Below are positions 13,016 to 25,264 of a stretch of DNA of 64,000 nt, one piece after another; within the stretch, counting starts at the first letter, position 1, and every line of letters starts with the position of its first letter. Both the position numbers and the translations under genes were made by a program. The notes beneath the pieces are model-generated. The model made no database searches, had not been told where the DNA came from, and was given only the letters and a program-made list of their open reading frames with translations. Where the stretch lies: assembly GCA_000469685.2 (NCBI GenBank), contig LS997565.1, positions 39,990,519 to 40,054,518 of the forward strand. The letters are read 5' to 3'. Origin of the DNA: Haemonchus contortus. Taxonomy: Eukaryota > Nematoda > Chromadorea > Rhabditida > Trichostrongylidae.

Positions 13016-16000
13016 TTAGATGGTCCTGTGTTCCGTGATGTGATACCCAGATGAAATTATAATCTCTGCTACCTTAAATCTATCCCATTATCGTTGTTTC
13101 ATTGTAATTAAATCAAATAAGGTGATTTTTTCTCATCATAGCAGTGTTCCTGTTGAAATAGTTCTTAATATAAGTAAGGAAGTTGATGTCAGTGTACGTG
13201 GTCTACGTTGTTCCTCATACTAGTGAATACTTTAACGTCTCGATATCGGTTCTCTCTGCCGAATCCTGATAGACAGTTTGCATTTCTGTTTGTTTATTTA
13301 TTTTTTTGTTTTACGATGTCGTCAAGCTTGTCGTTGCAATGGACTGCTAGACTACCTAGCTGCTTTACAATAGGGGCTAGGAAACATCGTAACTCGGATG
13401 TTGAAGATGTTCAATAATTAATTATTGTTAATTAACATAAATAGTTTTTGGTTCCATTGTGTTCACGTCTTTCCCTTTATCCTTGTTTGTTGTTTGTTTG
13501 CCTAAATGCATGGCGGCAAAAATTGAGCAAAATTCAGGGGCCTGCCCGATATTTTTACTAAAAGATGACGTAGTCAAAGATATATTGGTAGGAATGGTAC
13601 TCGGCTGTACTATTTGATAGGAATGTACCGTAGCCGAATTAAGTACCACCTGCGAATGAAATTCTTGAATAGTGACGGATAGCAAAGGAATTTAAGGATC
13701 GATAGGTGAATTGTACGTATGTATGTCCCAAGCGTTTTCAGAAAAAAGCAGAGAAAAATTTGGTAAGGGCTTAAAAAGTTTCTGTGTAACTCTCCTTTCT
13801 CATTTTTGATTGATAGTACCTTATTCTTGTCTGAAGTACAGCTTGCTAGCGTAGTTTGTATCGATATGCATCTAACTCTCGTCACTAGCCTCGATTACTA
13901 TGACCTTACAAGCTCAGCAGGGTGGTCGTAGAGTACAGGACGTCGTATGATGTTGCTCTTGATGAACTGTGATGTTACCTTCACGTTCGTTTCACATGTT
14001 TTGGTTGCTCGAAAAGTACTTCGATCCGAAAGGCAAAGGAGCTGGTAAAACTCCTCCGTGCCATCTTTGCAGAAAGATTTTCATGCGAATGACTTGCTAA
14101 GAAGTTGATGGGTAGTCATATGTGGTAGTCCATACAGGAGGTATATCTACTTATCCGTTTATTTTGCATGTTCACCTGTGAGTCCGCATATCCTCTTGCT
14201 ATTCTGAGAAATCGACAAAAAACGGTCTGGAGGAGTCCTGTTGTTGGATAGAACGAGAAAGTATCAGAAAGAACCCAAACATCTCGGCTGTTGGCAGCAT
14301 ATGCCACGACATCGTCAATTTTTTTCATTCCTCATCCGTCACATTTGACAAATTCAAGCCATCGAGTCATTGTTTTGGTTTGTTGGTAGAAGGCGAATTA
14401 GGGAAAATATGAGTAACATTTGCAATAATTTACTTGATACGTTAGTAGAGTATATAAATACATTTCCTAGTATTTTCGGTATTTTAGCACTGATTTCTAG
14501 GCCAGAAAAGCATGAACAGATGTTGACCTAACCCTAAAAGGTTTCGAAGAAGTTGAAGATTTAGGGGATCATCATTTTCGTTCCTCGGTGACACTCTGAC
14601 CGCTAAAATAGTAAACCGTCTATCCATCCAGAAGTTGAGCTCAAAAAGACCATGAGTTCATACTCAGAAAGGTTATCATGCTGGCCATTTTATTTCTATT
14701 CAAATTTTTTTGTGTAGGTGGTATACTACCCAGTACATCGACTAACCCTCCCGTCTTCCTACGTCCTTAACTAACACTGAGTTGGCCGAACTGCATTCAA
14801 AATGATTCACGACGGATCTGGATGAGTTGCGCAGAGTGTTTTAGAACATGGCCAATCTACACCAAATCCTTTCCTTTATACTTTTGACCTTTTTGCCGCC
14901 GGAACAGCCTCTCTAGGGTAACGTCATTGCATGAGCTATCGAGAGATTATTGCTCATGGTTCTGTACAGATTGGGATATCTTGTTTTAATGCAAGCGTGG
15001 CAAGAGAAAGTTGATCTTCACTCTCCATTTATTTTTTTCATATCTAAGGGTTCTTCGAACAAAAACGTGAATGTTCGTACTATGCACTATCTAGTGAAAG
15101 AATCGCTCCGCCTATTGTTGATGCAGCTCATGCTCGTTTCTGATATGCTTGGCCTACTCTTAACATAGCTGTCGAATCCTTTTTTCTGGTCTCTAGGCCG
15201 CTTTGTAATGAAGTCATCCATTTCTTATTAAGCACTATGACTTTTGTGAAGCTATTGCCAGCTGCGGGTGATTTTCCTGCATCAAATCTCCATCCCCTGC
15301 TAATTCTTCTCTATCTTTTGGTGAATTCGTGATCTAAGGTTAAAAAGCTCTGTTCGGTGCACGTTTTGGTTGATGCCTCAGAAAATAATAATAATGAATA
15401 ATCCATTTTTGGGCAAGTTCATTCTCAAGAAATGTTTTTCGTGCCGCACAGCCGACCCTGAAGAGCCTGGCACGTGCCGTAGTCGCAGTAGATACTTAAT
15501 CGGCAGAAAACGAGAGGAGACCACGCGGTATTCGCTCGCTGACGACTCTGACACTTCCCCCATTCTATAGTCGGCGCCAATTGCATGATCATTTGGAATC
15601 TTCTTCAACTAAGCTCCATCTGCACCTCTTCTGCTCCCATTTGATTGCTCCACGCCTGTATCATCGCATCCAATCTACTTTCCGGAAGATTGCGACTCGT
15701 AGCTACAGTAGAATGGGGTCAGGATGTTAACGTGTCGCATGAGATCGGATCCTAGATGAGTCTAAAGTGAGCTTGGCGACTGACAGTTCCTATGCGAATG
15801 TCATGAGCAGTTTTGAATATATTCGTTTTTTCATGGCATTTTCTTAGCCACTCTGTCCGTTATTCGCATGTGCCCCTTTAATCGTCTCCTTCTAATTTCG
15901 TCGTATTAGTACTGTGTGTTTCCACCTGCTTTTCATACAGAATTGGGCTCCCCACTTTGGTTTCTGATGGTGGTGAGTCCTATTTCCAGAGATCTGATCA

Positions 16001-16303
16001 AACAAAGCCCATAACAAAATTCGAAAAAGGCTTATTTTCAGAGTGAATATCCTGTTTTTTAAAATGTTTTATTTTTGGAAATTTTGTTATTTTGTATTAT
16101 TCTACTCTTATTCTGTAATTATTCAGTAATCGCTCGATGGGTTTTGATGGAAGTGATAACCATCGTTCCCTCTGGGTCTAAAACTATACTGTTTTCCGTT
16201 CCGTGCTTCATTTGAATATAGTTAGAAACCTTTCCACCTAACTTCCTTTTTAGTTCTTTCTCCATGTATGTGACGCCCGTTTAATTCTTCTCATTACTTC
16301 AAT
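13016..16303. other. Intergenic, downstream of the MBOAT gene
   Basis: No gene recognised. The MBOAT 3' end shows no canonical AATAAA within 150 bp (nearest is CAAATAAGG around 13113). Apart from the weak LINE-like scrap at 15050-15170, nothing can be supported. Confidence 0.45.
15050..15170 (+). pseudogene. Possible RTE-type LINE endonuclease remnant
   Basis: The frame through KNVNVRTMHYLVKESLRL has the flavour of the N-terminal TxNxRT motif of RTE-clade apurinic endonucleases followed by an amphipathic stretch. The match is from memory, short and imperfect, and no reverse transcriptase was seen nearby. Confidence 0.15.
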
Positions 16304-16465
16304 TCAATCTTTAGAGACGAAACACTTAACAATGAATAAATCTCTTTGTTCAGCGCTGAAAACGTGTAGCAACCTTGAAAGTTCGTCGATCAATTGTCGT
16401 GTGGTCTTTTCTACATTCCATTTCTCTTTGAACCACAGTTTAATACGATAATTTCCACGATTCAT
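16304..16465 (-). other. Small uncharacterised 53-codon frame
   Basis: A 53-residue minus-strand frame beginning MNRGNYRIKLWFKEKW, rich in charged and aromatic residues, with a splice-acceptor-like TTTGCAG just before the ATG. I do not recognise it. It could be a short exon of an unseen gene or a transposon remnant, and random occurrence is also possible at this length. Confidence 0.15.
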
Positions 16466-16712
16466 CGCTGCAAATTTACTGATTAACTTACTGTCATGAC
16501 CAATCAGTACTACTGATTCAAAAAAAACATCTTCATGCGTTCAACAACCATTCAAAAGAAAGCCATTAGTCATCTGGGTAGAGTGCTCCAATGGGTTGTA
16601 TCTCCAGGAACCGTTTTATATTTCTAGGAGCAGTTGCTAAAAAACAAGGGGTATATCACTACTTGGGGTCCGTATCATTCAGACCTAGGCCAATTGTCCA
16701 ATGCGATGACTA

Positions 16713-18049
16713 CAGGGTGCGCCATAAATATGGTAACAGAAGAATTGGGCTACGGAAACCGCAGTTCTCATTGATGCATGGTGTATTCATGTGAGCTATT
16801 TACTATGCATCGCATCTACAGAACGAACACACAATGATCTTACATAATCGTCCCCTGTACTAATTGTAGATAGGAGACGCTCCGGCTACTCATCGACGGT
16901 GGCACACAGAGTTTCTTGAGAAACTCCAGCCCAGGCTTTTTTCAGTGATCTCTCAGGAGCAGCAACAGTGATCCGTTCGGAAGCGCAGGCTTCCCTCTAC
17001 AGCATAGACTATATCCAACGACCCATAAAATTGCGATCCGGGAAATTCGTAGGAGGATTGGAAGCTGGGGTAAAATGGCGAACATCCCTCAGCAACAGCC
17101 TTGATCCTTTCCCTTTCGTGAGCGAGTGCGCTGTAGATTTCAAAACGTGTCCCTAGAAAAATTTATAACCCTCAGCTGCATCCTTTCAGAAAACCCTTTT
17201 TAGGGAGGTTCGGATTAGGTTTTGTACTTCTCTAGACCAAAATTTGCGATATCGCTCTGATGGTAGAGGTTCTAGCTCAAACCATCATAAAAGAGGGGAA
17301 ATGGCTATGAGAGGCGATCTGACTCTTCTCGGCGACTTCAGCACTCGTAGTGCGAAATACACGTATACTCTGGGATCTCAACATTTCTTCCACGCTGAAC
17401 AACCTTTAGTCAGGAACAAGTGTATCGAAGCGCGTGCCGCCCGCGAGTAGCGCACGGCACGCGCTTCGATACACTTGTTCCTGACTAAAGGTTGTTCAGC
17501 GTGGAAGAAATGTTGAGATCCCAGAGTATACGTCGCTTTTTCCCTACAACTTCTTCACGTGAAGAAGCTTATGAGGCTTTCGAATTGCATTTGGATACAA
17601 TTGTATTTACTCTGGGTAGACTCTTCCCATCGGATTAGAACATACAAACAAATCAGCAGTCGTTTTTCTCGTGTTTCTGAAGGTTTCGCAGCGTACTGCT
17701 TCCCAAGCTATTGTACTCAGAAAAGGGGTAGTATGTGAGACAAGACGACCGTTTTAAGGTTTGTCGTTGACCTATCTGCGCATTGCGTTGCAAGAGACTG
17801 CCATGTGGGAAGTGTTGAAACGAGGAACGATTCCGGAAAAGGATTCACCGAATGCGCGCAAAGACGTGACGGTTGGTGGATGTCTGCGGGGCTCCACCTC
17901 TTCCAAAATCTGACGACTTGAAAGCACAGAAGGGTATGTGACCTAAGGTATACCATAAACATAAGGGCAGGTGCAGACTTGGAGAAACCCTCCGAACAAG
18001 GAAATTACGGAGGTTCGAAAAGTTGTTACCATATTTATGGCGCACCCTG
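16713..18049 (-). mobile_element. Decayed mariner-like DNA transposon
   Basis: A 1337-bp element bounded by inverted repeats CAGGGTGCGCCATAAATATG; the left end is preceded by TA (16711-16712) and the right end by a degraded GA. Near the left end the minus strand encodes a mariner transposase C-terminus-like piece (about 16895-16955: KKAWAGVSQETL then a TVD motif), so the transposase ran on the minus strand. Stops and frameshifts interrupt it. A perfect palindrome (17361-17533) lies inside. Confidence 0.75.
17361..17533. repeat. Perfect 79-bp-arm palindrome inside a mariner element
   Basis: The left arm 17361-17439 (starts ACGTATACTCTGGG) is the exact reverse complement of 17455-17533, as read base by base, separated by a 15-nt GC-rich spacer. 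The single-stranded form would be a long hairpin. Arms with no visible mismatch imply recent origin or ongoing correction. Confidence 0.9.
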
Positions 18050-18061
18050 GAGAAAAGATAA

Positions 18062-18210
18062 AGCCTCCCGGTGTTAATCGATCCCATTTTTGGGATGTGC
18101 CCTGCACTCAAGTTCCATTCAGAACTGTAGTGGTCTTTTGAATGTAGGTCTGTGGTCTTTACATAAGTGGTGATAACTAGCCGATGTACAAGTAAGTTTC
18201 TGTGCTCCAA
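18062..18210 (-). repeat. SINE tail fragment next to a mariner element
   Basis: On the minus strand this reads CTTGTACATCGGCTAG, then the tail with TTCTGAATGGAACTTG, GCAGGGCACATCCC and GATCGATTAACACC. It abuts the right end of the mariner element at 18049. Confidence 0.6.
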
Positions 18211-20258
18211 TGCCATCCATATAATGCGCACAGATTTCTTTTGATTCCCCTAATTGTTCCGAATTCTCTTTTAAGAGTTACATACCATATCCTTCCAATG
18301 CAAAATTCGGCTCCGCGCAATTGGTCGCAAAGAAAACTGTTTTCTGGGATGAACCCATATAATCGTGACTGCATAAATTTACCTGATAAAAAAACCGTGC
18401 CCTTCCAGGTTCGTAGAATGATTTTCAGTTGAGTATACGGAATATAGTATACATATCAATCAGCAATAATTATCAGGCCTACCTAACCAACCCAAGTGGT
18501 GAGTGAAACGAGTAAGGTAAGAGGGCTGCCGTACTTTCCAACGAATTCCCACTGTTAGCGGCAAGCTATCGTATCTTTCCACGGGAAAAAACGATCAGGT
18601 GCGGTGAGCGCGACGTGAATTTCGGGGAGAAGTACCCACATCCAAGCTAGAAACGCGTGACCATTATGCTCAAAGATGAGACCCTCCAGTCTTGCTCATA
18701 ACCATGTCCAATCTCTTTACCTGACTAGTGCCGATATATTCATCCAAAGCGATCGGCCGTCATCTTCGTCAAACAAGCTATTTCCAATTCTCCTCAGACA
18801 AGGTTTACGGTAAGGTATCGAATCGGTTGAAATGTCCAAAACTTCTATTTGTAACACACACGCTTTCTTTAGTAGCGAAAACGACACAATTAATATTTTA
18901 TGGGGTGAAGAGCCTTGACATTAGTTGAGCACCTGAGGGACCCAGGTAGTCCGAATTCTTAGTCTTAGGGATTGCAAAAGCATGTATCGTTTTCAGCAAC
19001 CATGCAAGCGCGAAGGTTTTGGGTTTGATTATGGAACTGGAGGGCACATATCATGACGAAAATCGAAGGAAAGATAGGAAGAAATGATCGCTGAATGGAA
19101 CACTCGACGTTGTTGTTGGAGTGGAAGCAGCGTTGCGGGTAGTACTCACCACTTGCATACTCTCTTGCATTAAGGACAGATGACACGACGACTGTATGCC
19201 GTAGCGGACAGTAAGAGAGCAAGTGTGGTTATCGGAGTACACTGCCATTCAATGAATCAGCTGTCCTCCAAACTTTCTGTTCAACGGCGCTTCAGAGACG
19301 TTTGTACACCACGGATGGTAGGCTAGGACGAGGGTCGTGATGAAGGTGTAGCACTTTGCAAAATAGGCCTCCACTGCCCTTTCTGCTGCGCTTTGGAATT
19401 GCATAACATTTGGTGTTGTGGATCGTCCTGATTTACAATTGTTAGCGTTAAGTTAGCTTACAACCTGTCAGATGGTATGTGAAGCATTCTGTTCTAATCT
19501 GGTCTACGAATCTTCGGGTATCGAAAAGACATTCTATCCATCTTCTCGGTAATTGATCCTCTTCCGTATACATATGAAGGTATAGCAGTTGTTCGATTAC
19601 TCCAAGAATGTACGCGGTATTACTGGGTTGATGCATTTTGATTTCACTAGACGATGAAGATAAAAATCACAGAAACTTCTGGCTTCAGTCTATCCCCTTC
19701 TCTGGGAAGCGCTCACCGTTCGACTCCCCTTTAGCACTGTAACGGCGTTCGACTGCGTACGCGGCTTATAGACTTACGATGGGTACCCGGTGCAGAAGCG
19801 GGTTTCCAAAGAGTCTGGTCCGATACCCATCCCCGGAGGGTTGGAAGACTTGTATGACTTGGTCTAATATCGAGCTGGGATACAATCCCGAACCTGCGCC
19901 TGCCAGTATGCGCCACATGCCACTACTCTTACCCAACCCTTAAAGACACTGTTAACGAAAAAGTGGTTACGGAGATTTGCACATGGTTTGAATTCGAAGC
20001 CCCCTTTAGTACCATTCGTGCAGGAATGAGGTCGGAAAACGGCTGGATAGGGCACAATAAGGGGCCGGAGAGGTATCCACGGGCGCCCTCCGCCCCTCCA
20101 TCGGTGTCACGTTAGACGAGTGTCGAGACAATACGGATTGCTATTATTCGTTCTAGGACCCACGCACAAAAAGCTAATCGCCGAGTGATGAGGCGATGTT
20201 TTTCTCCCATTCTTCTTTCCTCTGTTATTCTTTTTGCTGCCGCGATCCCTTACTTGAT
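18211..20258. other. Intergenic with repeats
   Basis: Only the SINE fragment at 19725-19925 is recognisable; the remaining frames are short and unsupported. Confidence 0.45.
19725..19925 (-). repeat. SINE head and middle, minus strand
   Basis: On the minus strand there is a tRNA-like head (AGTAGTGGCATGTGGCGC, GGTTCGGGATTG) followed by the family middle (CTCCGGGGATGGGTATCGG, ACCAGACTC). The 3' tail is not recognisable. Confidence 0.55.
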
Positions 20259-20610
20259 TTCTACTCCTAGAGGCTGAAAAAGGTGAGCTACTTTTGCTGT
20301 TACTATGGTTTTTTTGTTTATTTATGCTTATAAGTGAATGAATTGTGGATTACCATTGTCTGTTCTTCGCACCAGGACCCACACGCGCGCAGTGAAACGC
20401 ACTGTTTAGCTCGTCCAGGCGCCCCACCTTCTTCATTTTTCTGGTTTCATTCACGTCCAACCCCCTTTTTAACGTTTTTTTCGCGGCCTTTTTTCACTAT
20501 GAAAACACCGATGCACGCAGTTTCTTCACCTCAGTCGCACTAGTTTCGATCTTGTCTTTCGTTTTTCATTATGATCTGGATTACGCAAAATCATGTTAAC
20601 GGTGCCTTTA
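20259..20610 (+). repeat. Dispersed repeat copy A
   Basis: Aligns in order with 27748-28100: AGAGGCTGAAAAAGG, ATGCTTATAAGTGAATGAAT, GACCCACACGCGC, AGCTCGTCCAGGCGCCCCA, CACCGATGCACGC and AATCTGGATT-like blocks. No coding capacity recognised; probably a fragment of a larger mobile element. Confidence 0.6.
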
Positions 20611-20659
20611 AAAGGAATGCAACAAGGTTATTCAGATGTCATACCTCGCCGTGAATCCC

Positions 20660-21600
20660 GCTGCGAGCAAGAAAGGCCAATGTAGATCGGGACTTGCTGC
20701 TAAATCGTAACCTAGCTGATACCTTTTACATTTCGCGGGATTGCCTTTCACTTCTTCATAGATTGGTTTCGGTTTTGGTTGTAATGATTGTAATAAATCT
20801 TCCACAACAAACTCACCACGGTCGTCGTTTCATACATTTCCAGTCCAGTTCTTTCCACTAAATCATCCTGCATTCCATGAAGCCACCTTTAAACAGCTGA
20901 TAACTATCGATTGGATCCATATCAATCGCTATCACAACCGTTCCGTGTCCAGTCGAAATTCGACTTTTTCTCATTTCGCTAGGGTTATGCGGCTGGCACA
21001 CTGTCCTAGCACAGTTATCAGTTACAAATAGCGGCGAAAAACAAAAAACCTCTATTTGCCATCTTATCTCATTTATTCTTATTATAGCTTCCAAAAAAGG
21101 CAGTCATTCTCGTGCAATAGGCAATCTGAGAAGAATCTTCCCGAAAGGGTTCCCTGCTGCCGTTCCGTCCCTTTGGGATGGATATTATTCCTCATATTTC
21201 TCATAGATCTGTTACCTTCCCACTTGAAGCACGGTTTTTCCCCGTTTATTGATTTCTGTGATTTCTTCCCCATTGATGACCATGTGATTATCAATCAATC
21301 GTCGCTTCTGCGACCGATTACGGTCGTAGAGCGGGGGAAGTTGTGGTGGTGCCGACCTCCATCTATCGCACCGCCGCTGGTGGAACTGGTTTTGTGTTAA
21401 AACAATCGCATTGCTCGAATCATTTCTACTTGTAATTTTTCGAACTCTACTCTTTCATTCATGGGCCTCTTCAGGACCACTGAATTACTGCTAATTACCG
21501 TCAAGTTCATTTTGTACATGAAGGTCGACGTGGGCCGTTCTATTGGACCTTTTCTCTGGGGAACGCTCCTTATTATCGGTAATTTCAGTGCTGCATCGAT
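20660..21600 (-). pseudogene. Possible decayed coding region, unknown family
   Basis: Minus-strand fragments that read like protein but sit in different frames: one around 21222-21390 containing INGEEITEINKRGKTVLQ and ending at a GT, one around 20870-21010 containing GHGTVVIAIDMDP, and one around 20660-20815 containing KGNPAKCKRYQLGYDLAASP. The frame changes would need two indels, or introns too short to be real, so a degraded gene or element fits better than an intact gene. Family not recognised; chance open frames cannot be excluded. Confidence 0.2.
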
Positions 21601-21951
21601 CAATATTACTTCTCATCTTTGAAATTCTTTATGTGCCATGCTTGCAGCTTGTGAAAGATTTGGAGTCAAAGACCAAACTCGCCTACCCATACCCATCGTT
21701 TCTTTTCTGTGAACACGATCACCCCACCGTCCAGTTGATTTTGGCGACCTTTGGTTTTTTCATGGGCTCTCAAAAGCGGTTTTTAGTCTTTTTCCGTCTG
21801 GTAGGACTTGATTCATTCAATTTTCACGGATGCTAAACCGATTTGCTACGGCTTACATAAAGGAACACCAGATAACTGGTGACGCGCATTCAACGGTTGT
21901 TTATAAGCAAGCTGAATCCAGCCGTTTTTTGTCTTAAGCCGTTTTTTCCAA

Positions 21952-21962
21952 CCCCCCCCCCC
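21952..21962. repeat. C11 homopolymer
   Basis: Eleven consecutive C (G on the other strand), a potential quadruplex-forming tract; nematode genomes are known to keep such runs. Confidence 0.85.
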
Positions 21963-22770
21963 TTCCCAACCAGCCAGATCTGTCAAATTCAGCCCTGGCA
22001 CGGGACGATGCAGTCCCGTTTCCCGTTTATTGCTAGGATTAAACTTTTTCGAGTCTGCGGATGGGTGACTACGGCGAAGTGGTTGAAACATTGTCCAGCA
22101 CCCACACAAACTGAACTAATCTAAAACTAGAGTGTGATCAGACTTCTACTGCTACCTTGACTTGTACCTGAAAAGTACCTTCTGAGCATGGTTTCTAAGT
22201 GTGTAGGAGCCAATGCATCCAAGAAACCTCAGATGCTTTCAGAAGCCACTACTCCCCAGAAAAAGCAGACCCACTCGAAGCTTTGCATCTAGTGCCGGCC
22301 AGTCTCTCAAATACAGTATACACCGGAAGCAATTTCTTCTGAGTGCCAAATACATAAAGGGCATAATCTGAAGGGAATATACTATAAACACAAGTAGGCA
22401 AGTAATGGCTGCTGGCAATGAGAGCAATTTCCTTCTACCAAGGAGGCTCGAGCAACTGCCGTTTTTATCTCCCTATAGTGCCACCTATTCAGGTACTTGA
22501 ACGGTTCTCGATAAAAGTACATGCGTTCTAGCAATAAATTTCGATTTGTGAATGAATTTTTGGAGTGGACTTCATTCTTTATCAATAGAATCACTATGAA
22601 GGCAACCTTCCTAGAATAGATACCCCCTTTTGACTTCGCTCGTTGATTTCCATTACCCTTTGTCCTTTGTTATTTCTATAAGTGTTCATCATTGTATACG
22701 CATCACTTTGATATCAAGATAGTCCTAAATGAATTATCCTTCTACTAAGGATTTGCCCCTAGTCACCTCA

Positions 22771-23060
22771 CTAGGGAATGTGGTGTAGTGGCAAGCGGCG
22801 GACAATCATAGATGTATGGTTCCGAGATCAAAACTGTTGTCTATACTCGCTTTCAAAGGCTTTTCATCTCTTAGGGGCGGCTTATTGGCCCTAGACTCAT
22901 TTGGGAGGGTAGAGGTCCTGGCTTGTACATCGGCTGGCCACCACAATTCACTGTATAAGACACATACGCATTCAATACGCCACTACGATTTTGAGAGTTC
23001 AGTGCGGGGCGCATCCCTCAGACGGGATTAGTTGACACTTAAAGACTTTAGCCTTCATCC
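22771..23060 (+). mobile_element. Near full-length tRNA-derived SINE
   Basis: Head AATGTGGTGTAGTGGCAAGC (box A-like) with GGTTCCGAGATCAA near the box B position. The middle has AGACTCATTTGGGAGG and CTTGTACATCGGCTGGCC. The tail has CATACGCATTCAATACGCC, GTGCGGGGCGCATCCCTCAG and ACGGGATTAGTTGACAC. A good reference copy for the family. Confidence 0.72.
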
Positions 23061-24109
23061 TCCAAAATTAATATATATCGATGGAAAGAGGAAATCATCA
23101 CTGTGATTGGACTCCATTTGGATGCTCTGCAAATGGAATTAGGCTCTTTTGTCACTTTTAATAGTCAGTTATGTGGCATTAGGAAAGCCACACAGGAGAT
23201 TTGAAGCTCCCCCCACCTATAAGCACCAGACAAACCAGTTTGCTTCTTTTCTAATTGCTTGACGCCTCTCCCTTCACATTTTTTACTTCTTTTCTCGTTG
23301 CTCTTTGATTTCTTATTGAACCACTCTCAAATTGAATCAGGTCACATGTCTACTGTAGGTAGTTTACGTGGTCCGGTTTACTTGAGTAAAGTTTTGACAC
23401 CTACCAGAGTGCAAATGAATTTGATTCAATGAGAAGGAGCTTCCCATGGACTTATGACGATATTCTTTCCTAGTTCGTAGCAGATATATCGGGAACAAAG
23501 GCAAGCGTGAACTCCAAGCGCAGATTCTCCAAACCACATTTTGCGAAGTGCTAAAGTACTTGGGGGTGTACAAACCACGATCCGGTTCCGGTTGAAAGTT
23601 CACAGTCGAATTAAACAGTGTCAGAACAGTAAATGAGTTGGGTATTCACTGTCTATGTCAACATTCAGTTCATTTGTACTTTGTAAACTAACCACTACAC
23701 GTCATAAATCATGTGCTCTGGTCATTTAGAGGCTAATCTCTACCCCTAGTTGGTCATGCCGTTACTGGTAATCGTTTCCCGAATAGAGGGGTGAAGCCCA
23801 TCGGATTTTGCTCTCTTTTTCCGTGATACTTTGCAGCTGAATTCATCCCAACAACGGTGCGGTGAATACAGGTGAACTCAGGCGAGCACAGGCATGGGAT
23901 ACGATCAGCCATGCTGTCCTCCCTTGGCTTCAATTTACCATTTGAATTCACGTACCTAGCCTAGTGTCAGCTTAACGTGGATAAAAAATTACAACTTACT
24001 GAGTGATAATCCTTGTGAGTTTGATATAACCTCCAAAATAATCCCGGATTGATCTTTATGGCCTGTACGTCGGATCCAGGAATGACACTTACCAATTCTA
24101 AGCAAGTAT

Positions 24110-24305
24110 CCTTCGGATTCTTCAGGGGTCGGGTTGATGATATAAGACTCGTCTGGGACAGTAAAAGCAATGACCTCTTCGAGACACCGCCAGTCAATGT
24201 ATAGGCCATATACGCATTTCAAATACCACTGCGACTCTAATGCAATTCGAATGCAGGGTGCTCTCCAGAAACGGGAATGATTTACCCCAGCCTTTATTCT
24301 GTAAT
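24110..24305 (+). repeat. SINE fragment (middle and tail)
   Basis: Contains AGACTCGTCTGGGACAG, CATATACGCATTTCAAATACC, GCAGGGTGCTCTCC and GAAACGGGAATGATTTACC in the family order. The head is not recognisable. Confidence 0.5.
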
Positions 24306-24473
24306 TTCTACTAAACCCAGGTAGCGGTGTTGAGGGTTCCATACGGTAATCATAAGGCTTGCGGACGGGATAGTGGGCTATCTAGAAGTTGTCCGGTTGT
24401 GTCAACGTTTTTTTTTGTCGCAGTTCCATTTCGTTCAGCGTCAGTGTATTCTCGAAAGAATGAAAAACACCTG

Positions 24474-24736
24474 ATGGCTGCTTTCATACTCCGCCGGCCC
24501 GCCGGCCGGCGTGCCGGCGTGCCAGGCGAGGTAGTGCTAGGAGGGGGGAGAGAGGCAGACAGTCGAACAAACACCCTTCGAAGGGCTGGAAACAAAGACG
24601 ACAAGATCAAAAACCATTTGCCTTGCCCTTCGATGGGCGTTTGTTCGACTGTCTGCCTCCCTCTCCCTCCTAGCACTACCTCGCCTAGCACGCCGGCTCG
24701 CCGGCCGGCCGGCTGGCGGAGTATGAAAGCAGCCAT
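24474..24736. mobile_element. GC-rich foldback (MITE-like) element
   Basis: Arms of about 110 bp in inverted orientation, beginning ATGGCTGCTTTCATACTCCG and ending with its reverse complement, joined by a short AT-richer centre. The outer arms contain CCGGC-rich runs far more GC-rich than the surroundings. A long spurious frame crosses each strand because the arms lack stops. No transposase is encoded, so it is non-autonomous or a foldback element. Confidence 0.8.
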
Positions 24737-25264
24737 AGACTGCTATCTTATTATCTCATATAATGAGTACGATTCTAGTCCGTTTCTGATTTTTCGACCG
24801 CTCTCTCTGAACTCTTTCTTGACGATATCGTGCTGTGCTCGTCAATTGATAACTGCCTTTCGTCACATTAGTAGATATGGAGAAATTAGTTTTTCTGCGT
24901 CTTCTTATTATCCCTCGGACAGCTTCGTAAAGTGAAATGTAGCGAATCAGATTATTTTGAAACTAATTTCAGGCAGTCGTTTTTTTAAGGCAGATTTGAG
25001 CCCCTATCTTAGACAAATTATGGGGAAGCCCTATCAGCGCTAGGCATTACCGCCAATCATAAATGCTATGAATTTCTTTGATAACCTGGATATATTCATA
25101 AAAGCCCTGAATGATAACGTTGTTATCGTGATTTGCAAGTGACAGTGGATGAGAAATAGACGCGTACTCAGCACGTACACTTGTAGAAGCCCCAGAACCT
25201 TTGAGAAAAATTGTTCCTCGTTTTTACTTCTCAAGAGTTGAATGATGTCCCATGCTCCAGTCTA

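Noticed and set aside
15370..15608. Frames on both strands (RSRSRYLIGRKREE and its complement)
   Set aside because: Several frames look equally protein-like because of local composition; no splice partners and no family match.
24327..24935. A 202-codon plus-strand frame (and a 128-codon minus-strand frame opposite)
   Set aside because: Both run through the GC-rich inverted arms at 24474-24736, where stop codons are rare by composition.
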